Shown here: positions 63,762 through 64,000 of the stretch, one piece after another
Layout: the number at the start of each line of letters is the position of its first letter
Position numbering within the stretch: position 1 is the first letter of the stretch
DNA from: Rhodobacteraceae bacterium Alg238-R152
GTDB lineage: Bacteria; Pseudomonadota; Alphaproteobacteria; Rhodobacterales; Rhodobacteraceae
Length of the DNA: 64,000 nucleotides
Assembly (NCBI GenBank): GCA_900537125.1
Contig: UNRJ01000001.1
Span: 62,001 to 126,000, forward strand
Direction: 5' to 3'
Program-made: the position numbers and the translations under genes
The notes under the pieces: generated by a model
Told to the model about the DNA's origin: nothing
The model's database searches: none
What the model saw: the letters and a program-made list of their open reading frames with translations, nothing else

Positions 63762-63911
63762 GCTAACGCGGGAGAACCAAACTCAGCAGAAGCCTCTAGT
63801 CTGGTGAAAAGCTGGGGTGAGTTCACCGCTGATGACGTGAACCTGATGACCCTTGCCGGTCACCGCTCCCAGGCACTGAAAATCACCGAGCAGGTTGATT
63901 TCGACGGCTAA
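63762..63911 (+). pseudogene. 3' remnant of a second Fe(III)-binding protein gene
   Basis: The last 50 codons of a paralogue of the 62170-63183 gene are preserved. The frame reads GEFTADDVNLMTLAGHRSQALKITEQVDFDG then TAA, identical in protein to the complete gene's C-terminus. Upstream of this the match weakens (SSLVKSWG against DALVQGWG) and then stops at about 63762. The five base differences in the identical segment are all at third codon positions. No start codon or signal-peptide part remains. Confidence 0.88.
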
Positions 63912-63934
63912 ATTGGCTGTCGCGTGAGACGAGA

Positions 63935-63961
63935 AAGGCGGTCCTTGGGCCGCCTTTTTTT
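63935..63961 (+). terminator. terminator belonging to the remnant gene
   Basis: AGGCGG (63936-63941) and CCGCCT (63950-63955) with intervening TCCTTGGG, followed by a T-run. It is a diverged copy of the 63208-63232 terminator with the same flanking GAGACGAGA sequence. Confidence 0.85.
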
Positions 63962-64000
63962 GCTAAAGTTCTCGCCACGCCAGAATCGCCGAAACGACAT

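Overview
The window looks like chromosomal DNA of a marine Rhodobacterales bacterium (Roseobacter group). The reasons are family content and gene order: a heterotetrameric sarcosine oxidase operon, dnaG-rpoD, nrdR-ribD, ribE/ribB/ribH-nusB, prfA-prmC-DUF4167, an RluD-type gene near rpoH, KpsC/KpsS capsule genes, MmcB and DUF6324 proteins, and a tRNA-His with the alphaproteobacterial form (no G at -1, A73). No database search was possible, so family names rest on motifs read from the translations.

Layout. 1-2783: truncated glutamate dehydrogenase-type gene, a DUF6151/GFA-like protein and a predicted outer-membrane beta-barrel. 2933-8494: sarcosine oxidase operon soxB-(secreted protein)-soxD-soxA-soxG. 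8529-13264: small secreted protein, dnaG, rpoD, HlyU-like protein. 13405-14763: three tandem paralogous lipoproteins. 14777-17002: YjbQ, nrdR, ribD. 17007-21539 (minus): kpsC, a Wza-type export lipoprotein and kpsS. 21690-27573: riboflavin genes and nusB, interrupted by a SigZ-like sigma factor, an M19 dipeptidase and a GST. 27585-33341: small regulators and enzymes (HxlR, GFA, an iodotyrosine-deiodinase-like nitroreductase, ArsR/AHSA1, ATP-grasp, MmcB), a candidate structured RNA, and tRNA-His.

From just after tRNA-His to 50278 the content becomes accessory. First comes a cluster of a trypsin-like protease, a 209-residue companion, a YcaO-like protein, a SARP/BTAD-type regulator, and an animal-type haem peroxidase with a small companion (33562-40854). 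Next is a tight three-gene operon of a LysM/FecR/Ig-like envelope protein, a 1625-residue protein with about 15 PKD-like repeats, and a membrane adenylate cyclase (41297-50278). These two blocks are the best candidates for undescribed systems.

From 50335 the core genome resumes: DUF6476-like protein and RluD-type synthase with overlapping divergent starts, SnoaL/LysR pair, rpoH, a Gfo/Idh/MocA oxidoreductase, DUF4167, prmC, prfA, agmatinase, M20 amidohydrolase, mazG and a periplasmic Fe(III)-binding protein behind an iron-box-like dyad. The window ends with a remnant of a second copy of that iron-binding gene, whose core codon differences are all synonymous.
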